Shown piece by piece: positions 46,201 to 57,132 of a stretch of DNA of 64,000 bases. The first letter of the stretch is position 1. The number at the start of each line of letters is the position of its first letter. The DNA lies in contig CM040118.1 of the NCBI GenBank assembly GCA_022559845.1, positions 265,135,519-265,199,518 on the forward strand. Reading direction: 5' to 3'. Made by a program: the position numbers and the translations under genes. The notes under the pieces are model-generated. The model did not search any database, had not been told where the DNA came from, and saw nothing but the letters and a program-made list of their open reading frames with translations. Source of the DNA: Amorphophallus konjac. Lineage: Eukaryota > Streptophyta > Magnoliopsida > Alismatales > Araceae.

Positions 46201-47591
46201 ATAAGGATCCATTATTAGTGGAAATCAAGGACAAAATTGAAGAACAATCGGAGTTCAAATTAGTATCAGATGGAAGATTGATGTTCAGGAATAGAACATG
46301 TATACCGGATTGTCCAGAGCTAAAGAAGAAAATCTTAGATGAAGCTCACAGATCAAGGTACACGATTCATCTAAAGTCTACCAAAATATACCAAGATTTG
46401 AAAAGGACATTCTGGTGGTCCAATATGAAAAGAGAAGTAGCAGACTTTGTGTCTCGCTGTCTCACATGTCAACAAGTCAAGGCAGAACACCAAAAGCCTG
46501 CCGGTAAGCTACACCCTCTAGAAATTCCCAAATGGAAGTGGGAGGATATCGGTATGGACTTCATTATGGGTCTGTCTAAATCAAAAGGAGGACATGATGG
46601 AATATGGGTTATCATCGACCGATTGACCAAATCGCCACACCTCTTGCCAATCAAGAGTCGATGGTCAGTTGATGTTCTTGCTGCATTATACATTAAGGAG
46701 ATAGTCAGGTTACATGGAGTACCTATCTCAATCGTGTCTGACAGAGACCCCCGTTTTACTTCTCACTTTTGGAAGGGTCTACAACATTCGCTAGGGATGA
46801 GACTTAACTTTAGTACAACTTTTCATCCTCAAACGGATGGTCAGACCGAGAGAACCAATCAGGTGGTTGAAGATATGCTCAGAGCTTGCATCATTGATTT
46901 TGGTGGAGGCTGACATGATCACTTGCCTTTGGTTGAATTTGCATACAATAACAGCTACCAGACAAGTATACGAATGGCACCTTTCGAAGCTTTATACGGA
47001 AGGAGTTGCCGATCGCCTTTGTGCTGGGACGAAGTTGGCGAGAAATAACTATTAGGTCCAGACATGGTAAGGGATACCACTGAAAAGATTCAATTGATTA
47101 GAGAAAGACTTCAAGTTTCTCAGTCTAGACAGAAGGCTTATGCTGACACAAGAAGAAGAGATCTCGAATTTCAAGTCGGAGATCACGTATTTCTCAAGAT
47201 ATCACCTAGACGTGGAATAAGGAGATTTGGTGTTAAGGGCAAGCTTACACCAAGGTTTATCGGACCTTTTGAGATACTAGAAAGAGTTGGCGAGGTTGCT
47301 TACCGCGTCGCTTTACCTCCTCAATTGTCCAAAGTTCATAATGTATTCCACGTATCCATGTTGAAGAAGTATGTGCACGATCCGGCACATATCATCGATC
47401 ATGGAGACCTGGTGATTCAAAGGGATCTCACCTATGAATAAAAGCCCATGAAGATCCTCGATCGCGAATTACGAACATTAAGGAGCAAAGTTATTCCCAT
47501 GGTCAAGGTACAATGGAGTAAAAGCTCAGAACACGAAGCCACATGGGAGACCGAGGAGTCTATGAGGAAACGATTCCCTGAATTATTCTAA
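43233..47591 (+). pseudogene. Element A gag-pol polyprotein
   Basis: From the ATG at 43233 to the TAA at 47589 a single frame encodes the whole polyprotein. The order is gag domain (EHFNNKYFSDRVQEKKAAEF near 43570), zinc knuckle CX2CX4HX4C (44025-44066), protease D-T-G (44274-44282), ILGADWLS (about 44480), RT with the F-I-D-D box (45264-45275), RNase H (YTDASG near 45705), integrase zinc region (CLTCQQVK near 46470), catalytic core (MDF, SDRDPRF, TERTNQ for the D,D,E residues) and a chromodomain-like end (EATWETEESMRKRFP, about 47535-47580). In-frame stops lie at 43383, 43677, 43827, 45879, 45993, 46911, 47046 and 47439. Most fit a C-to-T or G-to-A change from CAA, CAG or TGG. No indel breaks the frame. 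Closest relative in the window: element D. Confidence 0.95.
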
Positions 47592-47650
47592 AAAGGTATG
47601 TACTCTACACTCTCCACGTTTATACGCGATTGAATTTGGAGACCAAATTC

Positions 47651-47667
47651 TTTTAAGTGGGGGAGGA
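47651..47667 (+). other. Polypurine tract of A
   Basis: ttttaagtgggggagga lies directly upstream of the 3' LTR. Confidence 0.9.
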
Positions 47668-47993
47668 TGTAGCAACCCTGGTAAATTAAAGGACTAGAAA
47701 GTCCAAATAAATTAAAAATATATAAAAATATAAAAATTAAACGAGGCCTGGACCTTGTACATAACCCTCTTACATCCTGAAAAGTCTTACGAAATGGACT
47801 CATAGACCTTACCATTATATTATAATAAATTTAAGAATAACATGTTATTTTAAGTAGCCATTTGATGCACAAAATAATTTTAATTAAATTAAGAATCATT
47901 AAATCTTAAAGAAAATATCAATTTATATTTTATTACTAATTTAGAAAATTTAATATTCCACATTTACTATATTTTAATCTTATTAAAAGGAAG

Positions 47994-48046
<53 letters not shown>

Positions 48047-51000
48047 AGTTAAATACATTAAAGATATGTGAAAGATAAAAGAATGGGCATATATATACAA
48101 TTTCGATCTTTTCAAGGGCAATGAGAAATGGCCAAAACTTAATTAACGCCTCTTCGTGCAGGCGTATACAAGGAGAAAAATGACTTAATACAAGTCGTTG
48201 TTTATAAATTAGTGAAAATATTATAGAGATAATAGGGATATATACATAATATTAGTCTTTGGAAGGTTAAGTGAAAATACAAAAAATAATAATCAAATGA
48301 CACCCATAGCAATGGACGTGTACAAAGTAAATGACGACAGAATGCATGTCGTTAATTAGTTAAAGTATAAATAGCATAAGAAATGATATATTAATAAAGA
48401 TTACTAGGATATAACCACGATTTTGCTTCTTTCAGGGGCGTGAGGCAATAACAAAATGTAAAAGACGCCATGGTCATGGGCGTGGATTGCATAAAAGATG
48501 ACTTAAACTAAGTCGTCAATTAAAAAAAATGAATAGTGCCATTTTTTCGACTAAAGAATTTTGGAAAAATAGTTATATGAAAAAATAGAGAAAAATGGAA
48601 AATTAACACTCCTAAAATTTCCCATCTAGATCACATCCCGAAAAAAAAGATAAAAATCTCGGAAGATTCTAACACTTAAGTTATTATGTGTTTCGAACTG
48701 TTAATAAAGGGAACACTAATACCATTAGGATTGCTACTAGGAATGCTATTCCCAATCGAACTCCAACCCTATAGGGTCTCCAGAACCCTATAAATACCAA
48801 CCCCTTTGCTAAAATCCCTACTACGTTTTTTCTCTCGTGCAACCTGCTGCTGCGTATTTCCTATCTTCTATCATCCAAGCAAGAAGTTTATCCTCGTCCT
48901 GCTGGTTATACGAGAGAGGGGGAATTCCATCGTCGACTTCTTCTTCCTCTTCTTCCTTACTGCACAAGGGTGAAGGCCGTTGCTGCCTTCGCTGCGAATG
49001 TTAAGAATCAAGAGCTGCTGCTCTTGTTATTATCTTTTTGCACCTTTGCTGCAACGTCGTCATCCTGTGGCCGTCACAAAGAGGGAACTTGTAGCACCTT
49101 CTTCCTATTTTCATATTCTTGAGGTTCCTGCTCTTCAATCGTTCTTCACGTTCTGTCAACCAAATCAATCCACAAGGTAGGTTTTCTCAAGATTCATGCA
49201 AAACTTAGTTAATAACAAGTAATTACATATATATAGTTTGATCTTGATCCGTTGTTTTGATTTAACGACTTTCTAGTTAGTCAAAGACTATGATCACACA
49301 TCGTCTAAAATTCAATAACTATGAACCTTCAAATCTGAATTAATGCATGAGCATCCTAGAAAATTCGGGCTATTTGTCTCTGTATATATCCATATCTCTA
49401 GATTCTTGATTGAAAATACCCCAAAATCCATGTTATTGACATATGACTATAAATAACGACCGTGCTGATGCCGTCAATTGAAACGGACGCCCTCACCCAC
49501 AGGCGTCAACTTAGTGAAAACCCGATGGATTTTCATATCGTGAAATCTACTTGATTATTGAAATGATGACATTGACCATGCTGTCAGTTTTCTATAAGAC
49601 GCCTACAACTAAGGCGTTATTCACTGAATTAAAGACTTGATCTAAGTCGTCATTTATATAATATCTGAAATTTTTTGAATGTTTTAAAAATCATTGTGTT
49701 AACAATATAACGACGGCGTGAATAGTCGTCATATTTGGAACTGACGACCTAGCCAAAGGCGTCAATTCCTGAAATGAAGACTTAATCACAGGCGTCAATT
49801 TATTGATTTACTGATTTCACGGATTCCTATAACCCACTGTGAGTGAGTTAATTGCTAAGGCACTATATTTCCATTCCGTGAATATAGTCCCACGTTTCAC
49901 ATTGTTTTTTTTATTCGATTACCCATTATTTCTCGGTGATAGATGAACCCTCCGCGGGACATTCCGATCCTTCGGACTGGTGACTTTATCATAGAGACCT
50001 CCGTAAGACTCCGCTAGCTTTGGATTCCCTCAAAGCAGCCGAGCTGGTTGTACCATTAAAACCCATGACACTACTTAATCGCCATGTCACTCTAAAGAAA
50101 CATGGTGTACCGGCCCTCACGACATGCTGTTTGTATGCCATGAGAATATTCTTGAAATAATGGGATGGGTAATCCATACCATTTATATCCTTTAAGAAAA
50201 GTGTGCCGTACTTGTGGACACTAATTCTATCTACCTTATCATGTACAAGAACAAGCGACCATGTTCATGTGGGCGCTTACTCTTATTATCATGGCACCCA
50301 AGTTAGGAATCCAATTCCACCTAATTTTATCGTTGATCATGATTATACCGTTACTATCGTCGTTATACAACATGTTCAAATCCTTATTCCACAAAGATCT
50401 ACCTTAAATTTATACAAGTTTATTCCTTGAAACTCCATATTGGCTATAACTTTAGTGGATGTCGAAAAATACACGATCAATGCCTGCGCATATAGGGCCC
50501 GATCTGGTCATGGGAGGAGCACCCGAAAGTACTAGTGCCCATGGGAGTTGTAATGATCACGGTGTGGCATTGCACCGAAGTGCATGACTAGCTTGATTAG
50601 ACATTCCACAATCTCATACTCGACTTGACATGATGTGACTTGCGTGACCCGGAAAGGGTATTTATATACTTGCTTGAAACGTGATAGCCAATTCCCGACA
50701 TGACATGATGAATATACTTGCTTGAATATCTTGACATTTATTGATATAAGTTCTTGAAAGACATGCTAGTTCACTCAATTATCTCTTGTTATACTCTCTC
50801 TCTCTCTTGTCGTTTTACGCAAACATGCATAGCTTTATTGCATTCATGTAACATGTAATTTACTTAAAGCAAGCTAGCTCTTGAGATATAATTCCTACTG
50901 AGCGTTCGCTCATCCAGTGTTTTCCCCTATTTTTCAGGTAAGTCCGATGATGAGACTCAATCGGATGGGGAAGGTCAAGAGTGAAGAGATTAGAGCTCTC

Positions 51001-51250
51001 CATCTATCCAAGCGTTTACTAATCTTATCTTTCTAATTTCTTGAGTCAATCATTGTATTTTTTCCTTTTATTGAGTCTAGGCATTTTCATTTGTAATAGA
51101 AGTACTCTGAGGTTGTGATTGAATAAAGGACTGGGTTATCTTTACTTTTGCGCACTCTATCTTTGTGTTGAATACACTAACGCTCTGATTGACATGATCG
51201 ATATAAACTTGTCACGCACTCTGGGTTCCTTCCGCGCTCGGGGCGTGACA
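47668..51250 (+). mobile_element. Element A 3' LTR
   Basis: 3583 bp. It is closely similar to the 5' copy apart from a longer (TA)n tract at 47999-48043 and an extra CT-rich stretch near 50770-50805. It ends gggcgtgaca. Confidence 0.95.
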
Positions 51251-51255
51251 TGCAT

Positions 51256-51354
51256 CGACCTGACAAACTGCAAACTTGAATGGCATCCAGACTTAGGACA
51301 ATTTAGTCACAACATGATTCATAGTGTAACATCATCAAAACCAGTGTTCTAACA
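51256..51354 (-). mobile_element. Element C 3' LTR, part 2
   Basis: It resumes (cgacctgacaaactgc) after the second tgcat copy. It ends ccagtgttctaaca, which on the minus strand is the LTR start tgttagaacactgg with ggttttgatgatg close behind, as in B. Confidence 0.85.
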
Positions 51355-51368
51355 ATCTCCCCCTTTTT
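51355..51368 (-). other. Polypurine tract of C
   Basis: On the minus strand aaaaagggggagat lies directly before the LTR, the same as in B. Further aaagggggag copies lie upstream at 51751-51760 and 51921-51930. Confidence 0.8.
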
Positions 51369-51957
51369 GATGATGGCAACTATGAGTCATGTATCCATTT
51401 GAGTCATGTATCTAATTTTCACAAAACATAGACAACATGTCATCATTCAAAAGACAAACATTTCTTTCACCCAGAGTAACAACCACTGTATGAGATAAAC
51501 ATTCATTGCAACACAGTGTGAGTCATTCATTACAAGACATTACAGCACTTGCTTAGAATTCAAGACAAAAAGACTTGCCGAGAAAGACAAAACGAAAGAT
51601 ACAATCTACAACACTACATGCATGACTAAGACACTACTATGTACAATGAACTAGGTGACTGTTTGAATTGGCAAAGCCCGACATCAGATCAGATAAACAT
51701 CATTCAGAATTTTCTTCATGCAGCCTCAAATCTTCTCCTCCTCAGATCTTCTCCCCCTTTCTAGAAGTTTTAAACATTTTAAACATTCTTCCAGCTGGTT
51801 CTCAGTTCTCTTCATAGTCTCAGTTCTCTTCATAGTCAGTCCTCTCCATAGCAAGCATACCTCAAATATACTCAACATCATGACTCAACTCAAATATACT
51901 CAACATCATGACTCAATTCTTCTCCCCCTTTGACATCATCAAAAAATTGGGGGGTTT
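51369..51957 (-). other. Element C post-ORF non-coding region
   Basis: AT-rich sequence between the env-like ORF and the polypurine tract, with two extra polypurine-like copies. No gene is seen. Confidence 0.6.
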
Positions 51958-53043
51958 TCTATTGGCGTTGTTGACGAGTAGGTGCTCTGCTAGAGCTTCC
52001 AGGGAACCTCAAGTGTATAGCCTGTGGAATGTTTTATGGAATGCGGTCAACCTTCGTACCCAAAGCAGTAAATTTGGCATTGAATTTCTGATCAGTTTGT
52101 TGAACCTGTGCCTAGAGTTCTTTAACAGTTGTGGTCAGATCTACAAACCAGTGCTATAGCATGCTGCACATATTATCAAGCTGGGCAAGATGCTCATGGG
52201 GAGAGATATGCTCTCTAATAGTCCTAGCCAAGTTATGGACTTCATCAGCTACTGAGTCTAACTTAGCATATACATTGCCTATCTGAACAATAATGTCATG
52301 GGTTTCATCCAAGAGATTAGCTACCTTAAGAGACAAGGCCTTATGTTCTTCTCGGATGTTTTTCTGTTCTTGCCGGATATCATAGGCATGGATGAGCATC
52401 TGAGTTGTTTTTACGTGTGTTTCATACTTAGTCTGTCTCAACTTGTGTAGAATAGATCTAGCTTGTTCACTTACATGCAACAATGAGTCCATGAAACCAT
52501 GCAGGCGTTCATCAGATCTGTATTTGTCCCTTACAAATGTCTCCCAGTGACTGTTAACAGTCTACTCAACATGTGCTAGTCTGGCATCAATTCTTTCAAC
52601 TACCAAGTTTAATTGCATAATGGAGAAGTTTACATTCTTAAACTCTGACAACAGAAGTCTCACCAAGGTGGGATGAATGTCAGACACATTTGGAGCTGAG
52701 CTGGGTCCTTCTGATGTAGATGTGTGAAATTCAGGTGGAGTGTGTGGCTCTTCTGGAGATAAAGGTGGTTGTATGCCAAATGCTGTCATAGTTCCATATG
52801 TGTCCTGTGCCACAGTAGCCTCTTCCTGATCTTGTCGTTGTTGGTGTTGTTGTTGCTGTTGCTCTGCCTGCTCTTCCACTTCTTGTTGCTATTCCTATTG
52901 CTCCTCTTGCAGCTGCTCATCTTGCTGCTGTACTTGTTGTTCCACTGGCTGCTGATCTGGCTACTGCTCTACTTGCTGCTCATCTAGCACTTGTTGCTAT
53001 TCTGGCAGTTCTTGCTGCAGTTCATGTTGCTCTTGCAACTCTG
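51958..53043 (-). pseudogene. Element C env-like ORF, 3' part
   Basis: This minus-strand frame lies between pol (off window) and the 3' LTR, the place where Sireviruses of the SIRE1 type carry an env-like gene of unknown role. The product has a Gln/Glu-rich stretch (about 52800-53043), a Pro/Ser-rich linker, a hydrophilic region predicted helical (52150-52640) and a short second coiled-coil-like piece to about 51960. In-frame stops (for example at about 52562, 52154, 52890 and 52980) are mostly CAA/CAG-to-TAA/TAG or like changes. I see no clear membrane segment. The frame continues across insertion B into 63556-64000. Confidence 0.7.
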
Positions 53044-53048
53044 CCAGC

Positions 53049-54952
53049 TGTTGCATCCCTACGGTTTTGATGATGTCTCAAACTATAAATCAATTTGTTT
53101 TATCGCATTCTTGCAATAAAGGTTCATGCATCTTCCTGTTTATATGCAGTCAATAGATCAGTGCATGCCTTACTCTAGACGTGGCGATAAGTCCTTGCCT
53201 CGGTGCAAGTCTCCTTTAATAAGCTCAACACTTGTGCTCGTCTCAGTAGAGCTCGGTGGATCTCGCATTAAGTCCGTGCATATTTTGCCGCGGGGCATCT
53301 CTTTGTTTCTAAGCATGAAGGAGGTCTATGCTTGTTGCATGATTTAGCTCCGTACATTATCTGTCTTTCATCTTCTTGCTTAAAGCATATTAAGTCAGTG
53401 CATGCATTGTCTCATTCATAAAGTGCTTGCCTCGGTGCAAGTCCCTGTTCATGCACAGGTTCTATCGTTCATACTTTGTCTCAGTGCATTTTACTAGGTC
53501 GTGTGCACTTAGGTCCGTGCCTATCATGTCTCTGCATCTCACCTTTTGAGGTCAGTGCAATTTTAGGCTCGATGCAACTCTTGACTAGAATGCATTGATT
53601 AGTCTGCTCATTTCTTTATCTCAGTACAAATTCAACTCCGTGCAAGCTTTGTCTTTCTTATCTCTTTGTTCTGCTCATTTCTCTCTGCCATCTCGGTGCA
53701 GCTCTTGCTTCGACTGCATATCTTGACTCGGTGCATTCTTTTTTCTTTCTGAATAACATGAAGTTAGTGCATCTTTGTGCCTTATCCCTTCATGTCAGTG
53801 CACATCTGTTGCACGTTTGAACTCTATGGTCCGTGCTTATGTCGTCATGAGTTTTCACAAGTCAGTGCAATGGCTGACTTGGAAACTCCTACTCTGTGCA
53901 GTTTATGCTTACTTACTCGCTTCATCCGTAAAACTTGTGCTAAGTGTGTGACAAAGTGTTTATTCCGTTTCTGATAGTTTGTCCGTGCATTCACCAGGTA
54001 AATGGCACATGATCCGAGGAAGATAGAGGTCAAGAATATTCCTACACGTGCCCCAACCTTTTAGGCGGGAAACGTGGTATCCACACGCCTAAGTTTCTGG
54101 AGCAGACATATATATATATATGCTGAGGAAAAGGGTTTGGATAGAGAAAGAGGATGGAACAGTAGAAAAAGGAGAGAAGCGTGAGAGCAGTGCTGGTGAA
54201 CTAGAAAGAAAACCAGAGACAAACCACTCCATCCAGAGCAGAGAGAAAATTCTGAGAGAAAGCTGTCTGTGAATCTGAAGATCTGCTTCTACGGAAGCTA
54301 CATTGTTTTGTATTTGAGATAGTTGTTTTCCATCGATCTTTTCTTTTCGAGTTTCCTTTGTTTCCCATTCCATTTTGTTACCCTCCAAGCTTGTTCGGAG
54401 GAAGGGAGAAGTTCTCCGGTTTCCCTCCATTGCTCTTGGAGGAAGAGAGGTTTGATCCTCTAGTTTTGTGAGTTACTTGGGAGCAATTTCACAGGGTTCC
54501 CTTTGCTACGTGCAAATGAAGGGAGATCAGTTCTCCAGTGCTTCTTCTGGTTGATCAGAAGGCTGAGGAGGGTGTTCCTCAAGGCAAGCTGTTTGGCAGC
54601 GGTTGTCGCAGACTGAGTCTACTGTGTGCGATTGATCAATTGCAAGGAAACCTTACACTTCTGAGTGAGGGGTGGACGTAGATTGCGGGTAGCAATCGAA
54701 CCACCTAAAAATTCTCTGTCTCTCTTGTGGATTTGCCTGTCTACTTTGTGTTTGCTCTCCATCTACTTGATATATTGCTCCATCGCGTATTTCTTTCTAG
54801 ATCTCTATCCATTGTCCAAATATTTCTATTCCCTTTCTTCGATGTTTTTATCACTACTGTTTGAGGGGTTGAGTAATTGTTACTGAGCTTATCGAATTTG
54901 GGAGTGATCTATTCATCCCCCCCTTCTATCTCACTTTCCGTTGTGCGTATCA
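53049..54952 (+). mobile_element. Element B 5' LTR
   Basis: 1904 bp. It contains some 20 copies of a t(c)(c/a/g)gtgca-like heptamer between 53150 and 53990, an AT-rich TATA-like run near 54108-54121, and the terminus shared with C. Short open frames inside it match nothing known. Confidence 0.92.
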
Positions 54953-54954
54953 AT

Positions 54955-54966
54955 TTGTATCAGAGC
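54955..54966 (+). other. Primer-binding site of B
   Basis: ttgtatcagagc, one change from TGGTATCAGAGC, 2 nt after the LTR. Confidence 0.8.
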
Positions 54967-54977
54967 AGGTTTTCACT

Positions 54978-57117
54978 ATGTGGTCCAGTGGCCAAGGTCA
55001 CCCTAGATCTAATGCTCCTCGGAGCTTCATGGCTGAGGGACAATCCATCAGCCGCCCTCCGTTCTTCGATGGTAACAATTACCTTTTCTGGAAAAACATG
55101 ATGGAGGTTTTCATTAGAGCGCAGAGCCACAAACTTTAGAGGGTGATCACCACATGGCCATATGATCTGCCACCGAACAAAGATGCGTGGACAGATGATC
55201 AAGTCAAGCTTTCGTCACTCAACTGGATGGCCCTGAACATCATCCAATCTGTAGTTCATCCAGACGAATACGCCCGCATCTCAGCATGCAAAACGGCCAA
55301 GAAAATGTGGGATGAGTTGGAGTTAATCTACGAAGGTACATCCCAAGTGAAAGCGACAAAGGTAAATCTCCTCACCTCTGAATATGAGCTGTTTAAGATG
55401 AAATCGGAGGAGACCATAACTGAGATGTATGCCAGACTGTCATTGATTACAAACAGTCTTAAGGGGTTTGGGAAAAAGATATCTGAGGGAGATATAGTCA
55501 GGAAAATACTTAGATCTCTAACCCCTGCATGGCACACTAAGGCCACTGTGATAGAGGAGTCTAGGGACCTGTCGAAAATGACAATCACCGAACTTATAGG
55601 ATCCCTAATGACGTATGAGATGAATTTCAAGAGGAATGGTGAAGGAAGCGACAAGAAGGGCAAGAATATTGCCCTCAAGGTGTCCCGCAGCAAAGGCAGT
55701 AGTAGCAGCGGGAGTAGTTGTAGCGAGTCTGACGAGCTGTCAGACCTCGACCAGGAGGAGCAAGCAATGCTCACTCGTCAATTCAGGAAATTCTTGAGGA
55801 CTAAGGGAAAGACCTTTAGAAGAAAGAGGTCATATCTCTCTGGTAAGAACTTTGATTCCAGCAATGATAAGAATAGGAATGCCAAGAAAATCACATGCTT
55901 TCATTGCAGGAAACCTGGACACATGAAAGGGGAATGCCTTGATCTTCAGAAGAAGGGTCCCGACTTTCAAAAGAAGAGCTCCAAGGTGTAGAAGAAGAAA
56001 CCACAAGCAATGGTCTGCACGTGGAGCGATGAGGAAGAAGATCCATAAGCCAACTCCTCTGAGGAGGACGAAGAAGGAATCTGCCTGATGGCAAATAGCG
56101 ATGAGGAGGTAACAAACCTTTTCGAGAACTTTTCTATTGATGATTGGGAAGATGCCTATGTTGAACTGTTAGATAAGTTCAATTCATTGAGTAAAGAGCA
56201 TAGGGTTCTGAAAAGAAAACTCAATGCTAATTTTGAAGAACAAACTCAAATCAGTAAGGAAAATCAGAAATTGAAGGAACAATTAGAAGAAATGACTACT
56301 TTGAAGAAGGAAAATGAAAAGCACAAATCAGAGAACCAGGAAGTTCACACACTGCTCAACGAACTCATGATAAAACTTGAAGAAAGTCTGAATGGAAACA
56401 GCGTGATCACTGAGAAGTATGAAGCTGTGAAGGAAGTAAACACAGAACTTCTAAAAAATTGTGAGTCTATGCAAAGAGAGCTGGAAGACAAACAAAAAAT
56501 CTTAGAAAAATTTGTTCAAGGGAAAACAAATCTGGACTCTATATTAGGAACAAGGGTAAATTTCAACAAAGAGGGTTTAGGCTATAACATGACAAATAAG
56601 ATACCCTTTCAGTTCAAGACCACTACCTTCTGCCCTGAGAAGGGAAAAGATAAGCTGGACACACCATCCATCTCAAACAGTAATCAAAATACTCAGCATC
56701 CAAAGGAGAAAGCAACAAACCATGCTGAACAATATCTTAAAATAGGGAAGAACTTCACTAAGCCCATTCACCAGAACAGAAATGGTACCTGGACCAGGCA
56801 AGAGTATCAGAATAGAAGTTGGAATTACTATAAAAGAATGGGCCCGAACAAAGTTACTGGGGAAATAACATACACCCTCAAAAATTCGGTAATCAACATG
56901 CGTACAGAAGGTACCCCAGGGATGAAAGGTCTAATAACTGGAATAGATTCCATTCCTCCAGACCAGCTGGACATAATTCTGGTCATAATTTCAAAATCCC
57001 TGAAAATAAGATGCAAGAGAAAAACAACCTGAAACAAGTTTGGATTCCCAAACACCTGATTAAAGATTTAAATGATGTCTTTGGACCCAACTTATCTTGG
57101 GTTCCAAACCACCTTGC
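54978..57117 (+). pseudogene. Element B gag
   Basis: It starts at the ATG at 54978. It holds a Copia gag domain (RPPFFDGNNYLFWKNMMEVF near 55050; KKMWDELELIYEGTSQVKATK near 55303), a Ser-rich linker, a zinc knuckle CX2CX4HX4C (55896-55937), then an acidic stretch and a long Lys/Glu-rich coiled coil (about 56100-56520), an extension typical of Sirevirus Gag. Stops occur at 55137, 55989 and 56047. A frameshift near 56870-56900 moves the remaining part (ending near WVPNH, 57117) to another frame. Confidence 0.88.
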
Positions 57118-57132
57118 TTGATTTCTTTTGTG

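Larger units (their letters stand above)
39547..51250 (+). mobile_element. Element A: Tekay/Del-type Ty3/gypsy retrotransposon
   Basis: Complete 11.7-kb element with LTRs 39547-43061 and 47668-51250, TG...CA ends, and perfect tgcat duplications (39542-39546 and 51251-51255). It has an initiator-Met primer site at 43069-43080, gag-pol in one frame, a C-terminal chromodomain-like segment and a polypurine tract at 47651-47667. It is inserted in the LTR of C. The copy is dead through at least eight premature stops, but shows no frameshift. Confidence 0.95.

Noticed and set aside
52769..52987. Leu-rich plus-strand frame resembling a membrane protein
   Set aside because: Antisense shadow of the Gln-rich env-like frame (ctgctg/ttgttg repeats).
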